Shown piece after piece: positions 25,937 through 34,581 of a stretch of 64,000 nucleotides of DNA (the stretch's first letter is position 1; every line of letters starts with the position of its first letter). The DNA lies in NCBI GenBank assembly GCA_964467165.1, contig CAYXOL010000028.1, forward strand, positions 3,597 through 67,596, given 5' to 3'. The notes beneath the pieces are model-generated. The model did not search any database and had not been told where the DNA came from. It saw only the letters and a program-made list of their open reading frames with translations. Source of the DNA: Clostridium_AD sp964467165 (GTDB lineage: Bacteria; Bacillota; Clostridia; Clostridiales; Clostridiaceae). Position numbers and translations under genes: made by a program.

Positions 25937-28183
25937 TTACTTTGTGGTAGTACTCTGAGCATTTTTCATAGCATCTTGAAGTTTTTGATTTATTGTATCA
26001 GCTTGGGCCTGAGTGATTACTTTACTAGTAACTAATGCGCTTAATCTATCATTTCCAGGTCTTGCTCTATCTGAATTAGGCATGTCCTCAGGTTTTGCAC
26101 CATCTACTTGAGCATTATCATCTGGTCTTGTTCCACCTCCACCGCCTTGCATATTCTCTGTAGCTGCCACAAGAACCTTATCAGACTGAGCCTGAGTTAT
26201 AGTTTTATCTACAACTAATGCTTTAAGAACTGCTCCATAAGCTGTTTTTATGGCAGTTGGATCCATTTGATTTCCTTTAGCTCCTGAACCCATGCCACCA
26301 CCCATGTTAGAAGTTTTAGCCGTTGTTACACCAGTTTCATTAAGCCATGTTACGGAACTTGTAATAGTGAAATCTACTACTTTTGTTCCACCCTTATATT
26401 CTCCATCTGTATAACCGTCCAAAGATTCACTTGCCGTTGATGTTCCTCCTGAGTAAAGTGAATAGCTCCCACCCTTGGTTATCTTAGATGAACTAATAAC
26501 TATAGATTGATAATCCTTTGTAGGTGTAAATGTGCCTACACTGTTTCCTTTGCTATCTTTTAAATTAACAACAGTACCAGCCTTTTGAGTTTCCGTATAA
26601 GTCATAATTACAGAATACTGCTTTGAGGCATCAGAAGTTGCTTGTGCCATTCCTGAACTTCCAGCAGCGAAAAGTAGCCCACCACTTATTTCAAATGTTC
26701 CATCATAATCTAGAGCACCATTGCCGTTATTTGTTGGTCCACTTACAATAACTGTACCATTTGTCATAGTTATTGAACCATTTGCATCCAATCCATCACC
26801 AGCTGCGTCAACTGTAATATATCCACCATTTATATTAAGTTTGCTAGTTCCAGAGGACTTACCCGGTGCACCATTTGTAACTGCTCCCTCAGTAGTACCT
26901 TCTGCAGCATTTATACCATCATCTTTGGCAATAACATGAATTTCACCACCCGAAATGGTTATAATGTTGCTCTCTAGTCCTTCATAACTTTTTGTAATAT
27001 TGATTTTTCCATTTTTCACTGTTACTGTTTCATCCCCATGAACTCCATCATCACCCGTTGCAATTGATAGGTCTCCACCTGTTATAGTAACGTCTTTACT
27101 ACTGTGCACCGCATCATCAGAAGAATCAATTTTGAAGGTACCTCCACCAATGGAAATATCTGTAGAAGCCTTAATTCCTTTTGCACTTACTGTTTCTGCT
27201 ACATCGGTTTTTGTTGTTACGTCAGTTTTTAGGGTTGTATCTGTTTTTGTAGCTACCGTATTCTCCTTGTTTCCGAATTGTCCACCCATGTTATCTCCAG
27301 TTTTAGTAGCGGCATTTGCACTGCCACCACCTGTAGCAATTGTAAATGTCCCACCGCTTATAAGTACAGATGTATATGCCTGTATACCGTCTGCTTCTGA
27401 TTTTATATTATAAGTTCCTCCCTCAAGGGCTATTGCACCTTTTGTAGCCTCCGTATCATTTGAAGCTTTAATTCCATCTCCACCAGATTCAATTGATATT
27501 GTTCCATCTTTAATTGCTACTAAATCTTTTCCTAGTAGCCCATCATCAGCTGAGTAAATTTTAATATTTCCTCCAGTAATTTTCAAATCATCTTTACTTG
27601 TAATTCCATCATTATAGTTTCCGCGAACAGTTAAGTTACCAGTGCCATTTATAGTAAGATCATCTTGGCTAAAGATTGCGGCATTGGGATCATCCGTAGA
27701 AGCATATTTTTTTCCGTCTGTTATAGTGTTCTGTGTTCCAGCTTGTAAACTGATAATAGTTTTCCCTGCACTTTTAGAGTAAATAGGTGCATTATCACTA
27801 CAGGTTATTTCTGCCCCATTTAAAACAAGCTTAACTGTCCCTTCATCTTTAACATTAACAATAATTTGACCCTCCTCAAGTGTCCCACTAATAACATATA
27901 CACCTGCTGCTGTTATCGTAATTTTACTGCCTGCAACCGTTGCTCCTGTACCTTTTAACGTAGCACTGGTTCCAGTTAGTGCAATATAATTTGGGGTTTC
28001 ATCCTTCCACTCCGTGTAGTAGTCATTAGCATCATAGGTAACCATTTTACCTATAGCGCTACTAACACTTGTATCAGCTGCCACCGCTTTATTAGTTACT
28101 GTGGCTTTGCTACTGCAAGATGTTAAAATGGATGTGCACAAAAGCACTGTCAGTAATTTATAATATATAGATTTTTTATTCAT
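25937..28183 (-). CDS. Cthe_2159-type carbohydrate-binding beta-helix lipoprotein
   Basis: A 748-residue secreted lipoprotein with a lipobox ending at Cys23 (ILTSC). Residues about 45-560 hold many short repeats such as GDGIKAS, ADDGLLG, DDGVHGD and GDGLDANG in beta-helix rhythm. They match the Cthe_2159 family (DUF4353), whose founding member binds polygalacturonate. A Thr/Lys-rich insertion lies near 290-335. The C-terminus is Gly/Asp-rich and has two related motifs, VDKTITQAQSDKVL and TSKVITQAQADTIN. It is the last gene of a VTC-DUF4956-Cthe_2159 cluster and is probably anchored outside the cell. Confidence 0.85.
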   Translation of the reverse strand: MNKKSIYYKLLTVLLCTSILTSCSSKATVTNKAVAADTSVSSAIGKMVTYDANDYYTEWKDETPNYIALTGTSATLKGTGATVAGSKITITAAGVYVISGTLEEGQIIVNVKDEGTVKLVLNGAEITCSDNAPIYSKSAGKTIISLQAGTQNTITDGKKYASTDDPNAAIFSQDDLTINGTGNLTVRGNYNDGITSKDDLKITGGNIKIYSADDGLLGKDLVAIKDGTISIESGGDGIKASNDTEATKGAIALEGGTYNIKSEADGIQAYTSVLISGGTFTIATGGGSANAATKTGDNMGGQFGNKENTVATKTDTTLKTDVTTKTDVAETVSAKGIKASTDISIGGGTFKIDSSDDAVHSSKDVTITGGDLSIATGDDGVHGDETVTVKNGKINITKSYEGLESNIITISGGEIHVIAKDDGINAAEGTTEGAVTNGAPGKSSGTSKLNINGGYITVDAAGDGLDANGSITMTNGTVIVSGPTNNGNGALDYDGTFEISGGLLFAAGSSGMAQATSDASKQYSVIMTYTETQKAGTVVNLKDSKGNSVGTFTPTKDYQSIVISSSKITKGGSYSLYSGGTSTASESLDGYTDGEYKGGTKVVDFTITSSVTWLNETGVTTAKTSNMGGGMGSGAKGNQMDPTAIKTAYGAVLKALVVDKTITQAQSDKVLVAATENMQGGGGGTRPDDNAQVDGAKPEDMPNSDRARPGNDRLSALVTSKVITQAQADTINQKLQDAMKNAQSTTTK

Positions 28184-28213
28184 AATAAAATCCTCCTTGT
28201 ATTTGCCTATTTA

Positions 28214-28900
28214 TTAATATTCAGTTACATCAGCGCACATTGATAAAGTAATATTTAAATTACCATTTCTGCACCTTAATTCATCTATAAATTGTTTTTG
28301 ACTTGTTTTATTATCTAATACTACCGTATAAACTAATTGAAAAAGGCTACCCAGATCTGTAGTTTTAACCTTTAAAAGTTCATGACCCTTAGTATATTGT
28401 AAAAATAAATCATCAAAAACGCCTTCATAATCTAGGTCTTCAGGTATAGTTATTTTTAGTAAGTTTTTGGAAGTTTTATTAGCTCCAAAGTTTACAAGTT
28501 TCAGTACATACATAAGTAAACAAAGAGACCCTGTAAATAAAATACCATATCCAAATAGCCCGGTGCCTACTGCAAGTCCAGCTGAGGTTGTAAAAAGCAC
28601 ATAAGATATATCCTTTGAATCACCAGGAGCACTTCTAAATCTAATAATAGACAAGGCACCTGCCAGACTAAATGCCCTTGCTACATTACTCCCTACCAAA
28701 AATACAATTATGGCTATAACTGTGGGTATAATAACCAAAGTGAGGGCAAAGTTCTGAGAATATCCTCCTTTAGTAGAAGTTTTCATATAAGTAAAACTTA
28801 TTAGTCCTCCTAAGATAAACGATACAATTATTGTTAATATGGCATCACCTAGTGATATTGTTGTAGCCGCTGTGGTTGATGTGAGTATTGTGTCAAACAT
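28214..28900 (-). CDS. DUF4956 membrane protein
   Basis: A 228-residue protein with about four membrane segments in the first 130 residues, including LTLVIIPTVIAIIVFLVGSNV. The conserved loop FSLAGALSIIRFRSAPGDSKDISYV is a hallmark of DUF4956. A C-terminal cytoplasmic domain with alternating strands follows. The family is nearly always next to VTC-domain genes, as here (53 bp apart). Its molecular role is unknown. AAGGGGG precedes the ATG. Confidence 0.88.
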   Translation of the reverse strand: MFDTILTSTTAATTISLGDAILTIIVSFILGGLISFTYMKTSTKGGYSQNFALTLVIIPTVIAIIVFLVGSNVARAFSLAGALSIIRFRSAPGDSKDISYVLFTTSAGLAVGTGLFGYGILFTGSLCLLMYVLKLVNFGANKTSKNLLKITIPEDLDYEGVFDDLFLQYTKGHELLKVKTTDLGSLFQLVYTVVLDNKTSQKQFIDELRCRNGNLNITLSMCADVTEY

Positions 28901-28953
28901 GTATTAATTCCCCCTTCGTATATTTCTTATAAGTACTTAACAATTATTAATTG

Positions 28954-29706
28954 CTAAGCCCCTTTTAATTTCCTTTGATTTAATGATATTTGTCTGTTAT
29001 TCAATAATAGATTTTCATATTCTTTTCCATATTTAGAGAAGCTTGTTTTATATATCTTGCATTCAGAAAGCAACCTTGATAACCAAATTGGAATATTGTT
29101 TTCTGCTTTAACTTCCATAACCAACTTATCACTATCCAATAAATTTTCTCCATAATCACCACTTTCAAGTTTTAAATCATATCTTCTAGTTCTTATATTT
29201 GAATCAAAGGTTATTCTTAAATCCCGATTTGTTTTGCTAAAGAATGCTTTTCTGTCATAAGCCAGGTACAGCTTTGGTTCAAGGTCATAGATTTTTAAAA
29301 TATACTGAATTTCATTTAAAACTTGTCTATTCATATAACTCTTTATATCAGGTTTTTCACCTGTTGCTACAAGATTATAGGCCTCTCCTAGTTTTAATTT
29401 AGTTCTTCTCTTATTCACCAAGCCACTAACCTTTTTCTTGATTTCTAAATACACTTTTTCATCGGACTTTGGAACACCGTATGCCCTAAGCCTAAGTTTT
29501 TCTTTGTAGTCTGGTTTAGATAAGGAATTCCTTATCAAATTATTTTCCTTTGTGTCAAAGTAAAGATTACTTATGGTATAAAATTCATGTTCTTTATTAT
29601 ATTCATCCCTCTCCATATATTGCAAAAGCCTATTTTCAATTTCTTTATATATATGTCTATCTATTAAAAACTTACTTTCATGTCTATTAAAAACTTCAAT
29701 CCCCAT
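28954..29706 (-). CDS. VTC-domain polyphosphate-polymerase-like protein
   Basis: A 250-residue VTC-domain protein with basic and acidic tunnel residues in family order: NRHESKFLID at the start, KLRLRAYG, VYLEIKKKVSG, VNKRRTKL, LAYDRKAF and KLVMEVKAE. In yeast Vtc4 this fold makes polyphosphate. Bacterial homologues in DUF4956/CotH/Cthe_2159 clusters have unproven activity. It is the first gene of this unit. GGAG lies eight bases before the ATG. No CotH-type kinase gene is present in this copy of the cluster. Confidence 0.88.
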   Translation of the reverse strand: MGIEVFNRHESKFLIDRHIYKEIENRLLQYMERDEYNKEHEFYTISNLYFDTKENNLIRNSLSKPDYKEKLRLRAYGVPKSDEKVYLEIKKKVSGLVNKRRTKLKLGEAYNLVATGEKPDIKSYMNRQVLNEIQYILKIYDLEPKLYLAYDRKAFFSKTNRDLRITFDSNIRTRRYDLKLESGDYGENLLDSDKLVMEVKAENNIPIWLSRLLSECKIYKTSFSKYGKEYENLLLNNRQISLNQRKLKGA

Positions 29707-29761
29707 AAATATGCTCCTTTTCTTTATAATTTGTTTTTATTGTTTCTATGTCTTTATTGTA

Positions 29762-29776
29762 ACTACAAATTGTAGT
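29762..29776. promoter_or_regulatory. 15-bp palindrome upstream of the VTC gene
   Basis: ACTACAAATTGTAGT is two perfect seven-base arms around one base, 56 bp upstream of the VTC start. It is a candidate operator for the three-gene unit. No matching regulator gene is adjacent. Confidence 0.4.
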
Positions 29777-29823
29777 AGTACTATCAAAAGATTATGTGAA
29801 CTTTATGGAAAAAGAAAATTGAT

Positions 29824-29864
29824 AAAAAAAATAAGCCGCCACCATATAAAAATGATACCAGCTT
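29824..29864 (-). terminator. Terminator of the MFS gene at 29883
   Basis: On the minus strand a stem of about 13 pairs including G-U pairs (AAGCTGGTATCAT against ATGGTGGCGGCTT) runs into ATTTTTTT. It lies about 20 bp after the MFS stop. Confidence 0.65.
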
Positions 29865-29882
29865 GTTTTTATTAAGTTAAAA

Positions 29883-31085
29883 TCAGCATTCTATTTCTTC
29901 TTTTACACTATTCTTAAGTCCCAGTCTGCCCTTCATATATCTCATAGTAAACACTGTTAATATAATCATAGCTATTCCCATCACCATGTGGGTTGTAAAA
30001 ATATTTTCATGATCCTTTAATACCCCCATTAACGGGAAGGCTATGGCTACTGACAAATTACAAGCTAAACTTTGGAAGGAAAGAACTGTTGCCCTTTTGT
30101 CAGAGGGTATATGTTTATTTAAATATTTAGTTGTAACTGGCCTATATATGCCCCTTGCCACCTGTTGAAATAGTATTGCAAAAACACCAAACCATACCTT
30201 CGTTAACCCCATAAGTACAAAGGATATTATCATTAAAAGAGCCATAAAAGTTAAGGTTCTAGGCTTAGTTTTATCCATAATCCAGTGACTACGTTTTGAA
30301 GCAAAGGCTGCAGTTATATTAAATACAAAAAATATTATTCCAAAATATCTTACAGGTATCTTTACTGCCTCCATGTAGGGTTGGTAATAGAAAAACGCCG
30401 TTCTATAAAATATAAAAAACATCATAGTAAAAATTATTATAGCTTTAATTTTCTCATGGGATAATATAAACTTGCCACTTTCTTTTATTTGCTCTATATA
30501 ATTTATACCGTATTTTCCCACTTTGCCTTCTATAGGTGGTTCTTTAAATCTTAGTGTAATAATAATAGTCACTAGCATAAATACTGCTGAAATTATAAAT
30601 GGAAGATTTACATTAACTTCATATACAAATCCAGCAATTATTGAGCCTATCGCCTGAGCATATAGTGCAAAGGATCTGGCCTTTCCTTCTATGCTTTGAA
30701 ATTCCTTTTCTCTACCCATTACTTTTAGGGAATCATATAGTAGGGCGTTGTCTGCACCTGATTTAAATGTTGCACCTAAACTAAAAATAACTTCTGCTAA
30801 TATAAACATAGGAAAACTCTTGCCCACTACATAAAACCCAAGACTTATTGCCCATAAAAGCGCTCCTAAAAGAATACTTTCTTTTCTGCCAATCTTATCT
30901 GCCACGGCCCCTGTTGGTACTTCAAATAAAACTACAGCTATTGCGGAAATAGATTGAAGTAGCATAATTTCAGTAAAGGATAACCCCTTCGCAATTAAAA
31001 ACAACACTAATATAGGCCCCAATATTAACAATTCTGCAAAGGTTGAATAAAAATAATATGTTTTTATATTTTTTGAAAAGTCCAT
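29883..31085 (-). CDS. MFS transporter under leader-RNA control
   Basis: A 400-residue protein with about twelve membrane helices and the MFS loop GAVADKIGRKES between helices 2 and 3. Sequence flavour (EVPTGAVADKIGRKE, FSLGATFKSGADNALLYDSL) matches the drug-efflux-type MFS proteins common in Firmicutes. It is a single-gene unit. AGGGGGTGG precedes the ATG. Upstream are a 26-bp palindrome, a strong U-tailed terminator hairpin and a structured leader, so expression is probably induced by read-through. The substrate is unknown. Confidence 0.87.
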   Translation of the reverse strand: MDFSKNIKTYYFYSTFAELLILGPILVLFLIAKGLSFTEIMLLQSISAIAVVLFEVPTGAVADKIGRKESILLGALLWAISLGFYVVGKSFPMFILAEVIFSLGATFKSGADNALLYDSLKVMGREKEFQSIEGKARSFALYAQAIGSIIAGFVYEVNVNLPFIISAVFMLVTIIITLRFKEPPIEGKVGKYGINYIEQIKESGKFILSHEKIKAIIIFTMMFFIFYRTAFFYYQPYMEAVKIPVRYFGIIFFVFNITAAFASKRSHWIMDKTKPRTLTFMALLMIISFVLMGLTKVWFGVFAILFQQVARGIYRPVTTKYLNKHIPSDKRATVLSFQSLACNLSVAIAFPLMGVLKDHENIFTTHMVMGIAMIILTVFTMRYMKGRLGLKNSVKEEIEC

Positions 31086-31104
31086 TTTCCCACCCCCTTA
31101 TTTC

Positions 31105-31130
31105 GTAAGATAGTGTAACCACTATCTTAC
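31105..31130. promoter_or_regulatory. 26-bp palindrome just upstream of the MFS ribosome binding site
   Basis: GTAAGATAGTG at 31105-31115 and CACTATCTTAC at 31120-31130 are perfect 11-base arms around TAAC. The site lies 20-45 bp before the MFS start. It could be an operator for a TetR-like repressor or an RNA hairpin affecting the ribosome binding site. Confidence 0.55.
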
Positions 31131-31137
31131 ACAATAT

Positions 31138-31184
31138 AAAAAAAGCCCCGCAAGGAATCACTTAGAAGTGACTCCTTGCGGGGC
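31138..31184 (-). terminator. Strong GC-rich terminator in the MFS leader
   Basis: GCCCCGCAAGGA at 31145-31156 pairs with TCCTTGCGGGGC at 31173-31184, extended by TCACTT/AAGTGA inside; one A-C mismatch interrupts the stem. On the minus strand it runs into seven T. It stands upstream of the MFS start and is the most stable hairpin in the window by eye. Confidence 0.9.
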
Positions 31185-31290
31185 TTACTTAGCAACTATA
31201 CGTGTAGGATAAAATTTCCCTGTGCCGCTAGATGTTCATAGGCACACTCACCATTTTAAATATTTTACCATATTAGGGTCTATTTGAATA
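31185..31290 (-). ncRNA. Structured 5' leader of the MFS gene, candidate attenuator or riboswitch
   Basis: Minus-strand RNA directly before the terminator can fold. GUGU near 31246 can pair with ACAC near 31203; inside it GCC pairs with GGC around a 14-base loop, followed by a GGGAAAUUUUAUCC hairpin. This gives a junction-like arrangement. A tiny open frame MVKYLKW stop lies just upstream (about 31250-31273) but has no clear ribosome binding site. No known riboswitch class was recognised. A ribosome-stalling attenuator or a ligand sensor would both fit. Confidence 0.45.
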
Positions 31291-31424
31291 GTCTTAATAA
31301 AATTATTTTTATTCTTATCAATCCTTGGAAAGTACCATTACTATATTACCAACTGAAAAACTGTTATAATTGAGCTTTATTATTAGACTACGTTAGACAA
31401 TAATGAGAATTAATCAATATAAAA

Positions 31425-31451
31425 TTGGCTTGCCTATTTACGACAAGCCAA
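31425..31451 (-). terminator. Terminator of the solute-binding protein gene
   Basis: TTGGCTTG at 31425-31432 and CAAGCCAA at 31444-31451 form a perfect eight-base stem. On the minus strand TTTTATATT follows. It lies about 30 bp after the stop of the gene at 31480. Confidence 0.8.
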
Positions 31452-31479
31452 TAAACTTTTTAGTGTTACTATGCACTAA

Positions 31480-32937
31480 TTATTCTAATACTTCATTAGC
31501 ATACTTAGTTATATCTTCTCCGCCGTTTTTATACCACTGCGTTACAAATTTATCAAAATCACTTATAGGTCGTTTCCCTGTAATTATATCTGATGAATAT
31601 TGTTTATATAGATCATTTGTAGAATTCCATTTAATAGATAACTCTCCGGGAATTGTAAAGTTTTTGTCCTCCGTATAAAGCTTATTAACATCTTCTAAAG
31701 ACTTAATTCCAGCCTTTCCTAGCAGTGGTCTATCTAATTCTTTCCCTAAAGAAATTTTTGAAGGCTCCCAAAATTTCGCATACCATTCCTGTGATTTTTC
31801 AGTTAACTGTATCTTATTATCTTTAATTAAATAGTGCTCACCTTCAAAACCTAAACGATCTATGATTTGGCCTTTTTCACTAGCTAAAAAATCTAAAACT
31901 TTAAATGAGACTTCTTTATTCTTAGATGTAGATGAGATAGCTATGCCTCTGCTCTCTTTACAAACATCTATTGGAAGATATCCTTGTGCTATGCCCTTTG
32001 CTGCCGGTAAAACTGTAAGTCCTGTTGCGTTAGTCTTTTTTACTTTACCTTCATAAATATCAATAACTTTTCCTGCAGTTCCAACAATTATAGCAGCTTG
32101 ATTATTATAAAAAGCTTTTTCTTTTGTTTCCCATTTTTTATTTAGATATTCTGGATCTAGTATTCCCTCTTTATAAAGTTTATTATAAAAGGTTAACTTT
32201 TCCTTTTCATTACTAGAAACTTTATTATAAATAAACTTACCATTTTCATCTTTTATCCAAGTAGATTTATTTCCAAAGGCTTGGTCAAATATTTCATTAA
32301 TCTCTAAAGTATTACCCGTAGATGTTAATGCATAAGCTGGTAATCCTTCTCCCCCTAAATTAGAGGCTTTTAATTCTTTTAAAAACGCATAATAATTATC
32401 TATAGTTGGGTCTTCCATAAGTTTTTTAGACGTTTTTAATTTATCAAACCAATCGCTTCTTATTACTGGAACCTTTGATGCAAGAGGTTTAATCCATAAT
32501 AAGTAAGGGTAGTTTGCGAGTCTCATTTTATTTTGTGGCGCTAAATTAGATTTTATGTATTTAGATTTATCTATATATGGTGTTAAGTCCTCAAGTAGCC
32601 CTTGCTTAGATATACTAAGGTCCCCACCTTGAAAGTATATAATATCCGGGATATCCTTACCATGTAACATTAAATTCAATTTTTCAGTATAGTTGCCTGA
32701 CGGCATTTCAACAAATTCAATCTTAACTTGTGTTCCTTCCTCTTCCATACCTTTTTCTATAAGTGCTACATACTTTTGAACTATAGGATCTTTGGGACTT
32801 ACATCTTTCATTAGCATTCTTATAGTTGCAGGATCACTTGGTTTATTTTGCTGCACCTGATCATTTTTTTTTGCTTTACATGACACTAAACTCAGTATAC
32901 TTATAATAACAAAAATATAAGCTATTACTTTTTTCAC
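31480..32937 (-). CDS. Extracellular solute-binding lipoprotein (family 1 type)
   Basis: A 485-residue lipoprotein with a signal peptide ending at a lipobox Cys20 (LSLVSC). The mature part resembles family 1 solute-binding proteins of sugar ABC importers: KIEFVEMPSGNYTEKLNLML, KDIPDIIYFQGGD and GIAISSTSKNKEVSFKVLDFL. The start is GTG behind GGGGTGA. No permease or ATPase gene is adjacent, which is unusual. It may use a remote transporter or serve as a surface binding protein. Flanking terminators make it a single-gene transcript. The gap 32938-33095 shows nothing recognisable. Confidence 0.85.
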   Translation of the reverse strand: MKKVIAYIFVIISILSLVSCKAKKNDQVQQNKPSDPATIRMLMKDVSPKDPIVQKYVALIEKGMEEEGTQVKIEFVEMPSGNYTEKLNLMLHGKDIPDIIYFQGGDLSISKQGLLEDLTPYIDKSKYIKSNLAPQNKMRLANYPYLLWIKPLASKVPVIRSDWFDKLKTSKKLMEDPTIDNYYAFLKELKASNLGGEGLPAYALTSTGNTLEINEIFDQAFGNKSTWIKDENGKFIYNKVSSNEKEKLTFYNKLYKEGILDPEYLNKKWETKEKAFYNNQAAIIVGTAGKVIDIYEGKVKKTNATGLTVLPAAKGIAQGYLPIDVCKESRGIAISSTSKNKEVSFKVLDFLASEKGQIIDRLGFEGEHYLIKDNKIQLTEKSQEWYAKFWEPSKISLGKELDRPLLGKAGIKSLEDVNKLYTEDKNFTIPGELSIKWNSTNDLYKQYSSDIITGKRPISDFDKFVTQWYKNGGEDITKYANEVLE

Positions 32938-33095
32938 GGTATCACCCCAATTTTTTAAGCCTACTCTTTGCTAAGGCTATTTTTTGTTAACTCCAGACTA
33001 TTGGTTTAGTTTTATAAAATTTAATATGTATCCACATTTTATCATTCACTTCACTATATTGCCAACGTTTTTATAAATATTTCTAAATAAACGAA

Positions 33096-33131
33096 AAAAA
33101 CCTGTAGACATTTTATTGTCCCCAGGTTTTT
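33096..33131 (-). terminator. Terminator of the terB-like gene
   Basis: AAAAACCTG and CAGGTTTTT form the base of a hairpin spanning 33096-33131 with an inner GACA/TGTC pair. T runs follow on the minus strand, 15 bp past the terB stop. Confidence 0.8.
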
Positions 33132-33143
33132 ATGTGCTTATTA

Positions 33144-33587
33144 TTAAAGTTTAAAATCTGCTGGGTTTACCCCAAGGTTTGAGCACATTTCTCTAACTAG
33201 TGCAATTTCATCTTTATCAAAAGTCCCATCTGCAGCGCCTATAGAGCAGCATACTGCTACTAATGTTTTTGCTGCATCTGGTTTGCTTTTCATCTTAGTA
33301 ATTGCCTTCATCGCTTCTGCTTTACCAACATTATAATCAAATGCAAACATATCTGCATAGTGATTAAATCTTGTTAGCACATCGTTTAATTTGAAAACTT
33401 TTAATGACTCATTAAGGTTAATGTATCCTACCATCTTTTGTTTTTCCTCTGAGCTTATATCTCCATCAGCACTTGCAATAAGTGCACACCCCGCAGCTAT
33501 TGCTTCCATAAAATCTTTGTTTGCAAATTGCTTAATTCCTGCTTGTGTTTTATCCTTCTGTTCTCTTAACCAATCACCAATTCCCAT
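33144..33587 (-). CDS. TerB-family protein
   Basis: A 147-residue helical protein with two acidic, EF-hand-like segments, ALIASADGDISSEEKQKM and CSIGAADGTFDKDEIALVREM, as in TerB. The family is named for tellurite resistance and binds metals through the acidic loops; its function is not settled. I start at the ATG at 33587, eight bases after GGAG, instead of the upstream GTG. It is monocistronic. A fragment of a second terB copy lies at 34504-34550, beyond the acetyltransferase gene. Confidence 0.87.
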   Translation of the reverse strand: MGIGDWLREQKDKTQAGIKQFANKDFMEAIAAGCALIASADGDISSEEKQKMVGYINLNESLKVFKLNDVLTRFNHYADMFAFDYNVGKAEAMKAITKMKSKPDAAKTLVAVCCSIGAADGTFDKDEIALVREMCSNLGVNPADFKL

Positions 33588-33773
33588 AATTAACACTCCT
33601 TTAATCTTTCATTATATTAATAAATTTTACTAAACCTTATTTTACAAGTGTCTTGAATATAATTCACCTACACTAACTACATTCTCCATTTATTACAATT
33701 ATCCTGTAAATTTTAAAGATTTAATAAATTCTTCATAAATACAACTTTCTAAAGTTTATTTCACTAACCTAAA

Positions 33774-34373
33774 TTAATCATTTAATTTTAACTTTTTAAA
33801 ATAGTATTTTTTATCTTCATCCGTAATTTCTCGTATTATTTTACAAGGATTACCCACCGCTATGCAGTTGGAAGGAATATCCTTAGTCACAACGCTACCA
33901 GATCCAATCACTACATTATTACCAATAGTAATTCCTGGATTTACTATAACTCCGCCTCCTATCCAAACATTATCCCCTATGTTAATGGGAAAAGCATATT
34001 CAATAAATGCATTTCTTGCTTCAAAATGAATGGGGTGACCTGCTGTAAAAAGACTTACGTTTGGCGCAAACATAACATTATCGCCAATTGTAACCTTAGC
34101 GCAATCTAAAATAGTGCAATTGTAGTTGCTATAAAAATTTTGGCCAATAGAAATATTATACCCATAATCGCATCGGAAGGGTGGTTCTATATAAAAATCA
34201 TTTCCAACCTGCCCAATTAATTTTTTTATAATTTCCTTTTGCTTAAAACCCTCACTTGGTCGTAGAGTGTTATATTCAAATATCATTTCTTTTGCAGTTT
34301 GGCGTTCAGATGATAGTTCTACACCAAATGCTCTATATGGTTTTCCACTTATCATTTTTTCTTTTTCTGTCAT
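33774..34373 (-). CDS. Sugar O-acetyltransferase, maltose/galactoside type
   Basis: A 199-residue left-handed beta-helix acetyltransferase. The N-terminal Mac domain (MISGKPYRAFGVELSSERQ) is followed by hexapeptide repeats (VTIGDNVMF, INIGDNVWIG, ITIGNNVVIGSGS) and the catalytic His in TAGHPIH. It transfers acetyl from acetyl-CoA to a sugar hydroxyl. The ATG at 34373 sits seven bases after GGAGGTG. It flanks the glycan locus, so a role in decorating that glycan is possible, but enzymes of this family are often free-standing. Confidence 0.92.
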   Translation of the reverse strand: MTEKEKMISGKPYRAFGVELSSERQTAKEMIFEYNTLRPSEGFKQKEIIKKLIGQVGNDFYIEPPFRCDYGYNISIGQNFYSNYNCTILDCAKVTIGDNVMFAPNVSLFTAGHPIHFEARNAFIEYAFPINIGDNVWIGGGVIVNPGITIGNNVVIGSGSVVTKDIPSNCIAVGNPCKIIREITDEDKKYYFKKLKLND

Positions 34374-34503
34374 AGAAACACCTCCATATTTTCTAACCAA
34401 TCTTAGTCATATTATGTAAGTTGAAATTAACTACAAGCACTATTATACCATAAAACAGCACTTTTAGAGACTTATATAATAGTTGTTTTTCTTCCAAAAC
34501 CAT

Positions 34504-34550
34504 GCTTTAGCAGCATCTGGCTTACTTTTAATTTTAGTTATTGACTTCAT
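34504..34550 (-). pseudogene. terB fragment
   Basis: Forty-seven minus-strand bases encode MKSITKIKSKPDAAK, matching MKAITKMKSKPDAAK of the intact TerB at 33144-33587. The similarity stops abruptly on both sides. It is a relic of a duplicated terB, separated from its parent by the acetyltransferase gene. Confidence 0.75.
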
Positions 34551-34581
34551 GAGAAAAGGAGCCTTAAGCCCCTTTAAAATT

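Noticed and set aside
26721..27413. Plus-strand open frames inside the beta-helix lipoprotein gene
   Set aside because: They are antisense shadows of a repetitive gene with clear lipoprotein and family features on the minus strand.
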